A stretch of DNA of 61,717 bases from Marinobacter sp. (GTDB taxonomy: Bacteria; Pseudomonadota; Gammaproteobacteria; Pseudomonadales; Oleiphilaceae): positions 1-61,717 of the forward strand of contig JACIZI010000024.1 in the NCBI GenBank assembly GCA_014359475.1. The letters are read 5' to 3'. Of the stretch, positions 8,696-18,884 are shown piece by piece. Position numbers and translations under genes: made by a program. The stretch's first letter is position 1; each line of letters opens with the position of its first letter. The notes under the pieces are model-generated. The model was given only the letters and a program-made list of their open reading frames with translations. It was not told the origin of the DNA and did no database searches.

Positions 8696-9883
8696 ATGAA
8701 ACAACAAAGAATTGATGCCGGACCTGCGGGACCAGTGCCCTGGTACGACCCCCGGGTCCGCTCACTCTTCTTTCAGGCGATAGCCATCGCCCTTGTTTTT
8801 TGGGGCGGGTGGGTTCTCGTCGATAACACGCTTTCCAATATGGAAAGCCGTGGCATCAGTACCGGTTTCGGATTCCTGAATAAAACGGCCGGGTTTGGCA
8901 TCATCATGAATCTGGTGCCTTACGATGCAACCATGTCCTATGGCCGAACGTTCTGGGTCGGTCTTACCAATACGCTGCTTGTTTCCGCGATGGGTGTGGT
9001 AACCGCCACGATTCTCGGTTTCATCATTGGTGTTGCTCGGCTATCGAGTAACTGGCTGGTGGCCAGGATGGCGCTGGTCTACATCGAGGTGATTCGTAAC
9101 ATACCGCTGCTGCTGCAGATTTTCTTCTGGTACTTTGCTGTACTCAGAAATCTTCCGTCACCGCGCCAGAGCCTGGATGTCGGTGGTATCCTGTTCCTCA
9201 ATAATCGCGGGCTGTACCTGCCCGGGCCCATGCCACAGGAAGGGTTCGGCATTGTATGGGGCGGCATTTTGCTTGCTATTGCTGCTGTCGTTGGTATCCG
9301 GATCCGGGCCAGAAAGCGCCAGTTGGCGACCGGTCAGATCTTCCCGGCATTCAGGGTTGGCTTGGCCATTCTGGTATTTGTACCCGTGGTCTCTTTCCTG
9401 GTGGCCGGTCGCCCCCTGGAATGGGATCTTCCGGTGCTCAGGGGGTTCAACTTTGGCGGGGGAATTACCATCATCCCGGAGTTGGCGGCTCTGTGGATTG
9501 CGCTGTCTCTGTATACCGCCAGCTTTATCGCTGAAATAGTGCGCTCGGGCATCCTCTCGGTCAGCAAGGGGCAGACCGAGGCATCCAGGGCTCTTGGTCT
9601 GCCCAATGGTCTTACCCTGAGGCTGGTGGTCATCCCGCAGGCCATGCGCGTCATCATTCCACCACTGACCAGCCAGTACCTTAATCTGGTCAAGAACTCT
9701 TCGCTTGCCACCGCGATCGGCTATCCGGACCTGGTCGCAGTCTTCATGGGCACCACACTGAACCAGACGGGGCAGGCTGTAGAGGTTGTCGCCATAACCA
9801 TGGCGGTGTATCTCACGATCAGTCTGCTGATCTCGCTGTTCATGAACATCTATAACCGGGCTGTGGCCATTAAGGAGCGATGA
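8696..9883 (+). CDS. aapQ: General L-amino-acid ABC transporter permease AapQ
   Basis: Inner-membrane permease of 395 residues, about eight hydrophobic segments. The first follows the short N-terminal SLFFQAIAIALVFWGGW region. The His/Glu/Gln permease signature (YTASFIAEIVRSGILSVSKGQTEASRALGL) is near residues 275-305, where the EAA loop contacts the ATPase. The long insert between the first helices and the core is typical of AapQ/YhdX and longer than in HisQ. Translation is probably coupled to aapM through a 4-base ATGA overlap. Confidence 0.95.
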   Translation: MKQQRIDAGPAGPVPWYDPRVRSLFFQAIAIALVFWGGWVLVDNTLSNMESRGISTGFGFLNKTAGFGIIMNLVPYDATMSYGRTFWVGLTNTLLVSAMGVVTATILGFIIGVARLSSNWLVARMALVYIEVIRNIPLLLQIFFWYFAVLRNLPSPRQSLDVGGILFLNNRGLYLPGPMPQEGFGIVWGGILLAIAAVVGIRIRARKRQLATGQIFPAFRVGLAILVFVPVVSFLVAGRPLEWDLPVLRGFNFGGGITIIPELAALWIALSLYTASFIAEIVRSGILSVSKGQTEASRALGLPNGLTLRLVVIPQAMRVIIPPLTSQYLNLVKNSSLATAIGYPDLVAVFMGTTLNQTGQAVEVVAITMAVYLTISLLISLFMNIYNRAVAIKER

Positions 9884-10968
9884 TGACCGAGCCAACCATG
9901 AAAGCACCCAGGAAAGCGGTCAGGCCGGTCAAGTGGATGCGGGAGAATCTCTTCTCCGGCTGGTTCAATACGGTACTGACGCTTGGCGTGGCTTATCTGC
10001 TGGTGACCAGTGTGGGGCCATTGCTTAACTGGTTTTTCCTCGACGCCAACTTTGTTGGCAGCGACCCGAGCGCCTGCACAGGGGCCGGCGCCTGCTGGGT
10101 GTTTATCAATCAGCGGCTGAACTTCTTTATCTACGGGTTCTATCCGGATGAGCTGCAGTGGCGGGTGAATGTGATGTTCCTGCTGCTGGCCGTTGCCTTT
10201 GTGCCGCAGTTTATTGAGCGGTTCCCGGGCCGGAAGTGGCTTGGCATCTTCGGCATCTTCGGATTACCCGTGGTGGGGTATTTCCTGATTCCTGGTGGCT
10301 CCTTTGGGCTTGAGGCAGTGGAAAGCTCGAAATGGGGCGGTCTGATGCTGACCCTTGTCCTGGCCTACATCGGGATTATTGCTTCTTTGCCAATCGGCAT
10401 ATTGCTTGCCCTTGGCCGGCGCTCCGAAATGCCGATCATCCGGGGGATCAGCGTGGTCTTTATCGAGGTGTGGCGAGCGGTGCCGTTGATCACCGTGCTG
10501 TTCATGGCCTCGGTTATGCTGCCCCTGTTCCTGCCGGAGGGTGTCAACATCGAGAAGCTGGCCCGGGCGCTGATCGGCATCACGCTCTGGCAGTCCGCAT
10601 ACATGGCGGAAGTTGTCCGTGGAGGCTTACAGGCGATTCCCAGGGGTCAGTACGAAGCGGCCAGCGCGCTGGGTCTGGGGTACTGGCGCAGGATGGGACT
10701 GGTAATTCTGCCACAGGCTCTGAAGATGGTGATTCCGGGCATCGTGAATACCTTCATTGCCCTGTTTAAGGACACCACGCTGGTGCTGATCATCGGTCTG
10801 CTCGATGTTCTCGGGACGGTCCAGTCAACGGTGAGCGATCCCACCTGGCAGAATGTTGCCACAGAAGGCTACGTGTTTGTGGCGTTCTGTTTCTGGGTCT
10901 TTTGCTTTGGCATATCGCGATACAGTCAGAAGCTTGAACGGAAACTCGACACTGGCCATAAAACCTGA
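9880..10968 (+). CDS. aapM: General L-amino-acid ABC transporter permease AapM
   Basis: Second inner-membrane permease, 362 residues, partner of AapQ. The EAA-type loop ([33 protein letters not shown]) is in the last third. A periplasmic insert near the first helix contains Cys pairs ([10 protein letters not shown]), as in other AapM/YhdY proteins. The start overlaps the aapQ stop and the stop overlaps the aapP start by one base (TGATG), so the four genes form a tight operon. Confidence 0.95.
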   Translation: MMTEPTMKAPRKAVRPVKWMRENLFSGWFNTVLTLGVAYLLVTSVGPLLNWFFLDANFVGSDPSACTGAGACWVFINQRLNFFIYGFYPDELQWRVNVMFLLLAVAFVPQFIERFPGRKWLGIFGIFGLPVVGYFLIPGGSFGLEAVESSKWGGLMLTLVLAYIGIIASLPIGILLALGRRSEMPIIRGISVVFIEVWRAVPLITVLFMASVMLPLFLPEGVNIEKLARALIGITLWQSAYMAEVVRGGLQAIPRGQYEAASALGLGYWRRMGLVILPQALKMVIPGIVNTFIALFKDTTLVLIIGLLDVLGTVQSTVSDPTWQNVATEGYVFVAFCFWVFCFGISRYSQKLERKLDTGHKT

Positions 10969-11777
10969 TGGGTAACCCTATGACAGACCAGGCATATACT
11001 CCTGAAAAACAAGCTCCAACGGATGGCCGGGCCGGAAAGAAACCGGACATTATCCGGGTGGAGGGCATGCACAAATGGTATGGGGATTTTCATGTCCTCA
11101 AGGATCTCAACCTGACCGTGGCGCAGGGGGAGCGAATTGTTATCTGTGGGCCATCAGGCTCGGGTAAATCCACCTTCATCCGTTGCATCAACCGGCTGGA
11201 GGAACACCAGCAGGGCAAGATCATTGTCGATGATGTTGAGCTTACAGACGATGTCCGCCAGATTGACAGTGTTCGCAGGGAAGTGGGCATGGTGTTCCAG
11301 CAATTTAATCTGTTTCCGCACCTTACGGTTCTTGAGAACTGCTGCCTGTCGCCCATCTGGGTCCGGAAAACACCCCGGAAGGAAGCGGAGGCAACAGCGA
11401 TGGAATATCTGGAGCGGGTGAAGATTCCGGACCAGGCCAACAAATACCCGAGTCAGCTATCGGGCGGCCAGCAGCAGCGCGTGGCTATTGCGAGGGCCCT
11501 TTGCATGAAGCCCCGGATCATGTTGTTCGACGAGCCAACCTCGGCCCTGGATCCGGAAATGATCAAAGAGGTGCTGGATGTCATGATCGAGTTGGCGGGC
11601 AGTGGTATGACCATGCTGTGTGTTACCCATGAAATGGGCTTTGCCAAGACGGTGGCGGATCGCGTGATCTTCATGGCCGGTGGCGAAATCGTGGAGCAGG
11701 CACCTCCGCACGAGTTTTTCTCGAACCCGAAAGAGCCGCGGACCCAGAAATTCCTTGAACAGATTCTTCAACACTGA
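10968..11777 (+). CDS. aapP: General L-amino-acid ABC transporter ATPase AapP
   Basis: Cytoplasmic ATP-binding subunit, 269 residues from the ATG that overlaps the aapM stop; a second ATG at 10980 ([11 protein letters not shown]) is also possible. Walker A is GPSGSGKST, the signature is LSGGQQQR, Walker B is [15 protein letters not shown], and the switch His is in VTHEMGF. The sequence is close to GlnQ/HisP-type amino-acid ATPases. Last gene of the operon, directly followed by a terminator. Confidence 0.96.
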   Translation: MGNPMTDQAYTPEKQAPTDGRAGKKPDIIRVEGMHKWYGDFHVLKDLNLTVAQGERIVICGPSGSGKSTFIRCINRLEEHQQGKIIVDDVELTDDVRQIDSVRREVGMVFQQFNLFPHLTVLENCCLSPIWVRKTPRKEAEATAMEYLERVKIPDQANKYPSQLSGGQQQRVAIARALCMKPRIMLFDEPTSALDPEMIKEVLDVMIELAGSGMTMLCVTHEMGFAKTVADRVIFMAGGEIVEQAPPHEFFSNPKEPRTQKFLEQILQH

Positions 11778-11807
11778 AAAAGAGGCCGGATTGCGGCCCG
11801 GCTTTTT
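11777..11807. terminator. Terminator after aapP, probably bidirectional
   Basis: AAAAAGAGGCCG pairs with CGGCC, then CTTTTT, with a small bulge. The hairpin has A-rich and T-rich flanks on both strands and fills the gap between the aapP stop and the facing lpxH stop. Confidence 0.75.
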
Positions 11808-11812
11808 CGCTA

Positions 11813-12541
11813 TCAGTTCAGGGGCTCCTGGAGAAGCTGTGGCTCCTGGCCCGGTTTCGCCTCCACCCACCAAACGTTCTTATCCCAGTCGCCCAGAACA
11901 ATGCGCTTTGCCGGCGAGCCATTGGCCGTCAGCTCATGTATCGCAGGACGGTGGGTGTGGCCATGGATCAGTTGCTGAATACCATGGGCTTGCACCTCCT
12001 TCACCACCTCTTCCGGAGTGACATCCATGATGTACTCCGCCTTGCCCTGGTTCTTCGCCATCGACATTTCCCGCAGTTGCCGGGCCATCTGCTGGCGTTC
12101 AACCAGCGGGCGGGCAAGCATCATTTTCTGCATTTGCGGGTCGCGCATTCGGGCGCGGAACTTCTGGTACTCCACATCCGCTGTGCACAGGCTGTCGCCG
12201 TGCATCAGCAGGGTGGGGGTGCCGTACAGATCGATCACCGCAGGATCTTCCAGCAGCGTACCGTCAAACCGGCTGCAATAGTCGTTTCCCATCAGGAAAT
12301 CGCGGTTGCCGTGCATCAGGAAGATGCGGGTGCCGCTGCCCCGCACCTCGTCCAATGCTGCCGCTATCTGCTGTTGCAGAGGGGTATTCTCGTCGTCACC
12401 GATCCAGGCTTCGAAGAAATCCCCCAGTATGTAGAGGGATTCCACGCCCATGGCCCGCTTTTCAAGAAAGCCCAGGAATGCCCCGGTAATATCGGGGCGG
12501 GATTCCTCCAGGTGCAGATCAGAGATGAACAGCGTGGTCAC
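11813..12541 (-). CDS. lpxH: UDP-2,3-diacylglucosamine hydrolase
   Basis: Removes UMP from UDP-2,3-diacylglucosamine to give lipid X in lipid A synthesis, at the inner face of the membrane. It is a calcineurin-like phosphoesterase of 242 residues with the dinuclear metal ligands Asp8 and His10 (SDLHL), Asp41 (GDFFEAW), Asn and Asp in HGNRDF, and HGHTHRP near the C-terminus. The start overlaps the ppiB stop by 4 bases (ATGA), so the two are co-transcribed and coupled. The ppiB-lpxH pair is common in gammaproteobacteria. Confidence 0.95.
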   Translation of the reverse strand: MTTLFISDLHLEESRPDITGAFLGFLEKRAMGVESLYILGDFFEAWIGDDENTPLQQQIAAALDEVRGSGTRIFLMHGNRDFLMGNDYCSRFDGTLLEDPAVIDLYGTPTLLMHGDSLCTADVEYQKFRARMRDPQMQKMMLARPLVERQQMARQLREMSMAKNQGKAEYIMDVTPEEVVKEVQAHGIQQLIHGHTHRPAIHELTANGSPAKRIVLGDWDKNVWWVEAKPGQEPQLLQEPLN

Positions 12542-13047
12542 GCTTCCCCTCCGTCCTCCAGGATTTCGGCCTTTTCGATTACCACGTCATCAGCCGGTAC
12601 GTCCTGGTGGCCGGCACGCATGGTGGTGCGCACGGAGCGGATCTTATTGACGGTATCCATGCCCTCAACCACCCTGCCGAACACGCAGTAGCCCCAGCCT
12701 TCGGTGTTCTTGCCGGTATGGTCCAGGAAGCCGTTGTTCTCAACGTTGATAAAAAACTGGGCAGTGGCGGAGTGCGGGTCCATGGTGCGGGCCATGGCGA
12801 TGGTGCCCTGCATGTTGCTCAGACCGTTATCCGCTTCATTCTGAATGGCATCGCGGGTCTTGCGGGGAACCATGCCCGGCTCAAAGCCGCCGCCCTGGAT
12901 CATGAAATTGCTGATCACACGGTGAAAAATCAGGCCGTCGTAGAAGCCGTCGCGTACATATTGCTCGAAGTTCTTTGCGGTTTCCGGTGCCTTGTCGTAG
13001 TCCAGTTCCAGTTTGATATCACCGTGGGAGGTTTTCAGCAGAATCAT
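12538..13047 (-). CDS. ppiB: Cytoplasmic peptidyl-prolyl cis-trans isomerase (cyclophilin B)
   Basis: Cyclophilin of 169 residues with no signal peptide, so cytoplasmic. Core motifs are [32 protein letters not shown] and [13 protein letters not shown], including the catalytic Arg and the FHRV block. The open frame extends far upstream, antisense to glnS. The true start is the ATG at 13047, with AGGA seven bases upstream. First gene of the ppiB-lpxH unit. Confidence 0.95.
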   Translation of the reverse strand: MILLKTSHGDIKLELDYDKAPETAKNFEQYVRDGFYDGLIFHRVISNFMIQGGGFEPGMVPRKTRDAIQNEADNGLSNMQGTIAMARTMDPHSATAQFFINVENNGFLDHTGKNTEGWGYCVFGRVVEGMDTVNKIRSVRTTMRAGHQDVPADDVVIEKAEILEDGGEA

Positions 13048-13140
13048 CAGGTATTCCTGTGTTGATGGGAATCGGTTAAATGAGGGGCTATTGTACTGAA
13101 GAGTTTGCCCCTGTGCATGAGTCAGGGGCGGATTTATGCG

Positions 13141-13146
13141 TATAAT
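13141..13146 (+). promoter_or_regulatory. -10 element for glnS
   Basis: A perfect TATAAT lies 39 bases before the glnS ATG. It is preceded by ATGCG, close to an extended -10. No convincing -35 is seen at the right distance, so this is probably an extended-minus-10 promoter. Confidence 0.5.
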
Positions 13147-13185
13147 ATGGCGCTTCAGTTTCACCTCCTTTAAAACAGAGTACTT

Positions 13186-14862
13186 ATGAGTGCCGAGTCC
13201 AAGAAAGCCCATAACTTTATTGAAAGCCTGATTGAAGACGCGATCGCCAGGGGTGAGCACGCCGGCAAGGTGGTGACCCGTTTTCCGCCGGAGCCCAATG
13301 GCTATCTGCATATCGGCCATGCCAAGTCGATTTGCCTGAATTTCGGCATCGCCGAGACCTTCGGCGGCGAGTGCAACCTGCGGTTTGATGACACCAACCC
13401 TGAGAAAGAGAATCAGGAATACATTGATGCCATCAAGCAGGACGTGGAATGGCTCGGCTATGAGTGGGCCGGAGAGGTGCATTATGCCTCCGACTATTTT
13501 GACCAGCTCTACGGCTTTGCCGAGGAACTGGTCCGCAACGGCAAGGCCTATGTCTGCGCCCTGAGTGCCGACGAAATGGCCGAGTACCGGGGGTCCCTGA
13601 AGGAGCCCGGGCGGAACAGCCCGTACCGCGACCGTCCGGTGGAGGAAAACCTTCAGCTGCTGCGGGACATGCGCGACGGCAAGTACCAGAATGGCGAGCT
13701 GGTGTTGCGGGCGAAGATCGACATGGCCTCCCCGAATATCAACCTGCGGGATCCGATCCTGTACCGGATCCGCTACGCGGACCACCACCAGACCGGTGAC
13801 AAGTGGTGCATCTACCCGATGTACGACTTCACCCATCCGATTTCCGACGCTCTGGAAGGCATTACCCACTCCCTGTGCACCCTGGAGTTCGAGGATCACC
13901 GGCCCCTGTATGACTGGGTGCTGGAGAATACCTCGGTGCCTTGCCGGCCCCGGCAGATTGAGTTTGCCCGGCTCAACCTGAACTACACGATCACCAGCAA
14001 ACGCAAGCTGAAGCGGCTGGTGGACGAGGGCCACGTGAAAGGCTGGAACGATCCGCGCATGCCCACCATCAGCGGCATGCGCCGCCGGGGCTATACACCC
14101 GAGTCCCTGAGAATGTTCTGTGACATGATCGGGGTGAACAAGGCTGGCGGTACCGTGGATGTGGGGATGCTGGAACACGCCATCCGCGAGGACCTGAACA
14201 GCCGCGCGCCCCGCGCCATGTGTGTGATGCGCCCGCTCAGAGTGACCCTGACCAATTACCCGGAAGGGCAGACGGAAACCCTGACGCTGCCGGTACACCC
14301 CCAGAACCCGGATATGGGCCAGCGGGAAGTCACCTGGAGCCGTACCCTGTATATCGACAGGGAAGATTTTGTCGAGGAACCGCCCCGCAAGTGGAAGCGC
14401 CTGGCCCCGGATCAGGCGGTACGCCTGCGCGGTGGTTACGTGATGACCTGTCGGGAGGTTGTCCGTGACGGTAGCGGCGAGATTGTCGAGCTGAAGTGCG
14501 AATACGACCCGGCCACCCTGGGCGTGAACCCTGAAGGTTATAAGCCGAATGGTGTGATCCACTGGGTGTCCGCGGAGAACAGTGTGGACGTGGGCATCAA
14601 TCTCTACGACCGGTTGTTCAACGAAGAGAACCCGGACGGCGACAAGGACACGGACTTTGTTGACCACATCAATCCGCAATCCCTGGTGGTGCTGGAGGGC
14701 GCGCGCGCGGAGAAGAATCTGGCCAGCCCGCGCAGTGATCTGCCGTACCAGTTCGAGCGGGAAGGCTACTTCTTTTTTGATGCACAGCAGTCACAAGCGC
14801 AGGGCAAGCCGGTGCTGAACCGCACCGTGACCCTGCGGGATTCCTGGGGAAAGGGAAAGTAA
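13186..14862 (+). CDS. glnS: Glutaminyl-tRNA synthetase
   Basis: Class-I synthetase of 558 residues that charges tRNA-Gln. The HIGH motif is at residues 42-45 ([12 protein letters not shown]), and the KMSKS equivalent TSKRKL is near 270. The ERS/QRS fold block [12 protein letters not shown] and the C-terminal beta-barrel anticodon-binding region are complete. Its presence means glutamine is charged directly, at least in part. Only one base separates its stop from cysS, so the two are probably one transcript. Confidence 0.97.
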   Translation: MSAESKKAHNFIESLIEDAIARGEHAGKVVTRFPPEPNGYLHIGHAKSICLNFGIAETFGGECNLRFDDTNPEKENQEYIDAIKQDVEWLGYEWAGEVHYASDYFDQLYGFAEELVRNGKAYVCALSADEMAEYRGSLKEPGRNSPYRDRPVEENLQLLRDMRDGKYQNGELVLRAKIDMASPNINLRDPILYRIRYADHHQTGDKWCIYPMYDFTHPISDALEGITHSLCTLEFEDHRPLYDWVLENTSVPCRPRQIEFARLNLNYTITSKRKLKRLVDEGHVKGWNDPRMPTISGMRRRGYTPESLRMFCDMIGVNKAGGTVDVGMLEHAIREDLNSRAPRAMCVMRPLRVTLTNYPEGQTETLTLPVHPQNPDMGQREVTWSRTLYIDREDFVEEPPRKWKRLAPDQAVRLRGGYVMTCREVVRDGSGEIVELKCEYDPATLGVNPEGYKPNGVIHWVSAENSVDVGINLYDRLFNEENPDGDKDTDFVDHINPQSLVVLEGARAEKNLASPRSDLPYQFEREGYFFFDAQQSQAQGKPVLNRTVTLRDSWGKGK

Positions 14863-14863
14863 C

Positions 14864-16252
14864 GTGATCAGAATTTACAACACCCTCAGTCACCAGAAGG
14901 AAGACTTCCAGCCCATTGAACCGGGCAAGGTGCGCATGTATGTATGTGGTATGACCGTGTACGACTATTGCCACCTGGGGCATGCGCGGGTGCTGGTGGC
15001 TTTTGATGTGGTAACCCGTTACCTGCGCCATCGGGGCTATGATGTGCAGTACGTGCGCAACATCACCGATATCGACGACAAGATTCTGCGCAGAGCCGAC
15101 GAGAACGGCGAGGACTACCGGGGACTGACGGAGCGGATGATCCGCGCCATGCACGAGGACGAGGCAAAGCTGGGCGTGATGTCCCCCAATGAAGAGCCTC
15201 GGGCCACCGGTTACATTGACGAAATTGTGGCAATGATCCACAAGCTCATTTCCGGCGGTCACGCCTATGAGGCAGGTAACGGCGATGTGTATTTTGCCGT
15301 GGACTCTTTCGACGATTATGGCAAGCTGAGCAGGAAAAAGCTGGAAGACCTGCTGGCCGGTGCCCGTGTTGATGTCCAGGAGGCCAAGCGCAGCCCGGCT
15401 GATTTTGCCCTCTGGAAAGCGGCAAAAGCGGGCGAGGTGAGCTGGCCTTCTCCCTGGGGCGACGGCCGGCCGGGCTGGCATATCGAGTGTTCTGCCATGT
15501 CGACCGAATGCCTGGGCGATACCTTTGATATCCACGGTGGCGGGCCGGATCTTCTGTTCCCCCACCACGAGAACGAGATTGCCCAGTCCGAGTGCGCCAC
15601 CGGGCACAGGTTCGTCAACACCTGGATGCACGTCGGTGCCATCCGGGTGAACAAAGAAAAGATGTCCAAGTCGCTGGGCAACTTCTTTACCATTCGCGAG
15701 ATTCTGGAAAAGTACCGCGCGGAGGTGGTGCGTTACTTCCTGGTGTCCAGCCATTACCGTAGCCAGGTGGACTATTCCGAGGATAACCTGGAGGAGGCGG
15801 ATCGTAGTCTGACCCGGCTATATCATGCGCTGAGAGGCATCGTTCCGGCCAAAGAGAGCGAGGTGCCGGAAACCGGTCATGACCGGGAGTTCACCGCTGC
15901 CATGGATGACGATTTCAACACCGCCGGTGCCATTGCGGTGCTCCATGCAGTGGCCAATGAAATCAACCAGTTCCGTCGCCTGGGCGAGGAAATGCCCGCC
16001 AAGCAGGCCGCAGCGGTGCTGGTCCGGCTCGGGTCCGTGCTGGGGATACTGCAGCAGGATCCGGAAATGTTTTTCCAGAGTGATACCGGCACCGAGCTGA
16101 CCGCTGAAGATATCGAGGCGATGATCCAGGCCCGCGCCGATGCCCGCAAGGCGAAAAACTTCGCCGAAGCGGACCGTATCCGCGATGAACTGGCGGAAAA
16201 AGGCATCATTCTCGACGACAGCCGGGAAGGAACCAGCTGGCGCCGGGGCTGA
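14864..16252 (+). CDS. cysS: Cysteinyl-tRNA synthetase
   Basis: Class-I synthetase of 462 residues. The zinc ligand Cys28 (MYVCGMTVYD), HLGH at 37-40 and KMSKS near 266 are all present, with the zinc-site ECSAMS and HHENE blocks between. The start is GTG, with a purine-rich GGGGAAAGGGAAAG just upstream inside the end of glnS. The glnS-cysS order is typical of Pseudomonas-like genomes, where folD is also close by. Confidence 0.97.
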   Translation: MIRIYNTLSHQKEDFQPIEPGKVRMYVCGMTVYDYCHLGHARVLVAFDVVTRYLRHRGYDVQYVRNITDIDDKILRRADENGEDYRGLTERMIRAMHEDEAKLGVMSPNEEPRATGYIDEIVAMIHKLISGGHAYEAGNGDVYFAVDSFDDYGKLSRKKLEDLLAGARVDVQEAKRSPADFALWKAAKAGEVSWPSPWGDGRPGWHIECSAMSTECLGDTFDIHGGGPDLLFPHHENEIAQSECATGHRFVNTWMHVGAIRVNKEKMSKSLGNFFTIREILEKYRAEVVRYFLVSSHYRSQVDYSEDNLEEADRSLTRLYHALRGIVPAKESEVPETGHDREFTAAMDDDFNTAGAIAVLHAVANEINQFRRLGEEMPAKQAAAVLVRLGSVLGILQQDPEMFFQSDTGTELTAEDIEAMIQARADARKAKNFAEADRIRDELAEKGIILDDSREGTSWRRG

Positions 16253-16382
16253 ACTTATCCGGAATTTCACGTACAATCCGGCCCTTTGACTCGGGGGTAG
16301 CCTGCGGAAACAATGACCATCTGCGGGTACAGGCTCCCGAACTCCGCCTTTTATTGACCGTAACCCACTGAGGCAGACAACG

Positions 16383-18566
16383 ATGACTGAACGCGTACAA
16401 GTCGGCGACCTTCAGGTTGCCAAGAACCTGCTCGACTTTGTTAACAACGAGGCCATTCCGGGCACCGGCGTGGATGCCGACAAGTTCTGGGCCGAGTTTG
16501 ACCGTATTGTTCACGAGCTGGCTCCGCGCAACAAGGAGCTGCTGGCCAGGCGTGACGCTATCCAGGAGAAAATGGATAGCTGGAACCGCGAGCACAAGGG
16601 CCAGAAGCTCAACATGGACGAGTACAAGTCGTTCCTGAAGGAGATTGGTTACCTGGTCGAAGAGCCGGGTGAGTTCAAGATCTCCACCTCCAACGTGGAC
16701 CCGGAAATCGCCACCATGGCCGGCCCGCAGCTGGTTGTGCCGGTGATGAACGCCCGTTTCGCCCTTAATGCTGCCAACGCTCGCTGGGGCAGCCTGTACG
16801 ATGCCCTGTACGGCACCGATGCCATCTCCGAAGAGAATGGCGCCGAGAAAGGCAAGGGCGGTTACAACCCGGTGCGCGGTGCCAGGGTTATCGAATGGGC
16901 CCGCAACCTGCTGGACAGCTCTGCACCGCTGGCCAGCGGCAGCCACAAAGATGCTGCGAAGTATCTGGTTGAGGGCGGCAAGCTGGTGGTCAGGCTGCAG
17001 AACGGTGAAACCACCGGCCTGAAAGACGAATCCGGTTTTGTTGGTTACACCGGCGCTGCCGATGCGCCCACCGGTATCCTGCTGGTCAAGAATGGCATGC
17101 ACTTCGAGATCCAGATCGATGCCAGCCATCCGATTGGCAAGGACGACGGTGCCAACGTCAAAGACGTGCTGATGGAATCAGCTCTGACCACCATCATGGA
17201 CTGCGAAGATTCCGTGGCGGCTGTGGATGCAGACGACAAGGCGCTGGCCTACCGCAACTGGCTGGGCCTGATGAAGGGTGATCTGGAAGAGTCGTTCGAG
17301 AAGGGCGGCAAGATGATGACCCGCAAGATGCACGCGGACCGTGAATACACCGCAGCGGATGGCAGCGATCTGTCCCTCAAGGGCCGCAGCCTGATGTTCG
17401 TGCGTAACGTCGGTCACCTGATGACCAACCCGGCCATCCTGCTGAAAGACGGCAGCGAAGTGCCGGAAGGCCTGATGGACGGCCTGATCACCTCGCTGAT
17501 CGCTATCCACGATCTGAAGGGTGATGGCCAGTTCCAGAACAGCACCACCGGCTCTGTGTACATCGTGAAGCCCAAGATGCACGGACCGGAAGAAGTGGCG
17601 TTCACCAACGAGTTCTTCGGCAAGGTCGAGGACGCGCTGGGTCTGCCGCGCTTCACCCTGAAGGTGGGCATCATGGACGAGGAGCGTCGCACCACGGTGA
17701 ACCTGAAGTCCTGCATCCACGCCGCCAAAGAGCGCACTGTGTTCATCAATACCGGCTTCCTGGACCGCACCGGTGATGAGATCCATACCTCCATGGAGCT
17801 GGGGCCGTTCATTCGCAAAGGCGAGATGAAGCAGGCTGCGTGGATTAACGCCTATGAGCAGTGGAATGTGGATATCGGCCTGGAAGCCGGCCTGTCAGGC
17901 GTTGCCCAGATCGGTAAGGGCATGTGGGCCATGCCGGATCTGATGGCAGGCATGCTGGAGGCCAAGATCGGCCACCCGAAGGCCGGCGCCAACACGGCCT
18001 GGGTTCCGTCTCCGACAGCGGCTACCCTGCACGCCACCCACTACCATCAGATCAACGTGTTTGACGTACAGAAGGGGCTGGCCAACCGCCAGCGCGCTTC
18101 TCTGGACGACATCCTGACCGTGCCGGTCATGGACGATCCGTCTTCCCTGAGCGCCGAAGATATCCAGCAGGAGCTGGACAACAACGCCCAGGGTATTCTT
18201 GGCTATGTGGTTCGCTGGATCGATTCCGGTGTAGGCTGCTCCAAGGTGCCGGATATCAATGACATCGGCCTTATGGAAGACCGCGCAACCCTGCGGATTT
18301 CCTCGCAGCTGCTGACCAACTGGCTGTACCACGGCATCTGCTCCGAAGAGCAGATCATGGAAACCATGAAGCGTATGGCCGCTGTAGTGGATAAGCAGAA
18401 CGCTGCCGATCCGTCCTACCGCGCCATGGCCGATAACTTCGATGACAGCGTTGCCTTCCAGGCAGCCCTGGACCTGGTCCTGAAGGGCCGCGAGCAGCCA
18501 AACGGCTACACCGAGCCGCTCCTGCACGCCTACCGCCTCAAGGCCAAGCAGAAGTACGGCCAGTAA
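16383..18566 (+). CDS. glcB: Malate synthase G
   Basis: Condenses glyoxylate with acetyl-CoA to malate, the second step of the glyoxylate bypass. The protein has 727 residues, the length of the monomeric G isoform. Visible motifs are the [15 protein letters not shown] block, [31 protein letters not shown] with its catalytic Arg, and [17 protein letters not shown] lies just before the ATG. Isocitrate lyase is not in this window. A strong terminator follows. The gene supports growth on acetate and fatty acids. Confidence 0.97.
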   Translation: MTERVQVGDLQVAKNLLDFVNNEAIPGTGVDADKFWAEFDRIVHELAPRNKELLARRDAIQEKMDSWNREHKGQKLNMDEYKSFLKEIGYLVEEPGEFKISTSNVDPEIATMAGPQLVVPVMNARFALNAANARWGSLYDALYGTDAISEENGAEKGKGGYNPVRGARVIEWARNLLDSSAPLASGSHKDAAKYLVEGGKLVVRLQNGETTGLKDESGFVGYTGAADAPTGILLVKNGMHFEIQIDASHPIGKDDGANVKDVLMESALTTIMDCEDSVAAVDADDKALAYRNWLGLMKGDLEESFEKGGKMMTRKMHADREYTAADGSDLSLKGRSLMFVRNVGHLMTNPAILLKDGSEVPEGLMDGLITSLIAIHDLKGDGQFQNSTTGSVYIVKPKMHGPEEVAFTNEFFGKVEDALGLPRFTLKVGIMDEERRTTVNLKSCIHAAKERTVFINTGFLDRTGDEIHTSMELGPFIRKGEMKQAAWINAYEQWNVDIGLEAGLSGVAQIGKGMWAMPDLMAGMLEAKIGHPKAGANTAWVPSPTAATLHATHYHQINVFDVQKGLANRQRASLDDILTVPVMDDPSSLSAEDIQQELDNNAQGILGYVVRWIDSGVGCSKVPDINDIGLMEDRATLRISSQLLTNWLYHGICSEEQIMETMKRMAAVVDKQNAADPSYRAMADNFDDSVAFQAALDLVLKGREQPNGYTEPLLHAYRLKAKQKYGQ

Positions 18567-18585
18567 GTCCGGAGTTCCGGCAACT

Positions 18586-18621
18586 AAAAACCCCGTGTGG
18601 AACGCCCACGCGGGGTTTTTT
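18586..18621 (+). terminator. Terminator of glcB
   Basis: AAAAACCCCGTGTGG and CCCACGCGGGGTTTTTT form a GC-rich stem with a 4-base loop and a T6 tail, 20 bases past the stop. It is a canonical intrinsic terminator. Confidence 0.92.
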
Positions 18622-18630
18622 CGTTGTTTG

Positions 18631-18860
18631 CCGCGGAAACCGCGGAAGGACGCGGAAGAATTGAAAGGGCCACGGACGACACGGACGTTCACAGACAAAG
18701 AGCGTAAGCACCTCTGACTCAGAATCGTTTTGTCCGTGCAAGTCCGTGCAAGTCCGCGCCGTCCGCGGCTATATTTTCCCTTTTCCCTTTTCCCTTTTCC
18801 CTTTTCCCTTTTTTCTTTTTTCTTTTTTCTTTTTTCTTTCCTTCCGCGTCCTTCCGCGGC
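18631..18860. repeat. Mosaic palindrome with phased heptamers
   Basis: This fills the gap between the glcB terminator and the folD stop. The left arm has CGCGGAA at 18632, 18641 and 18651, then CACGGAC at 18671 and 18680 and CACAGAC at 18690, all about 9-10 bases apart. The right arm carries the opposite orientation: GTCCGTG at 18732 and 18742, GTCCGCG at 18752 and 18761, and TTCCGCG at 18842 and 18852. The outer arms CCGCGGAAGGACGCGGAAG (18640-18658) and 18841-18859 are exact reverse complements. No coding content. Confidence 0.85.
18774..18836. repeat. Tandem heptamer tract (TTTTCCC)5 (TTTTTTC)4
   Basis: Five exact TTTTCCC units (18774-18808) run straight into four exact TTTTTTC units (18809-18836), giving 63 bases of pure pyrimidine on the plus strand. 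The tract sits inside the right arm of the surrounding palindrome. It is a simple-sequence repeat with period 7 and is expected to vary in copy number. Confidence 0.95.
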
Positions 18861-18884
18861 AAAAAAGGCTTTATGGAGGCAGTC

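Noticed and set aside
13048-14679. Upstream extension of the ppiB frame
   Set aside because: The added 544 codons are antisense to glnS; cyclophilin homology and the ribosome-binding site begin at 13047.
18774-18836. CRISPR or coding tandem repeat
   Set aside because: The units are seven bases without spacers, so it is a simple-sequence repeat.
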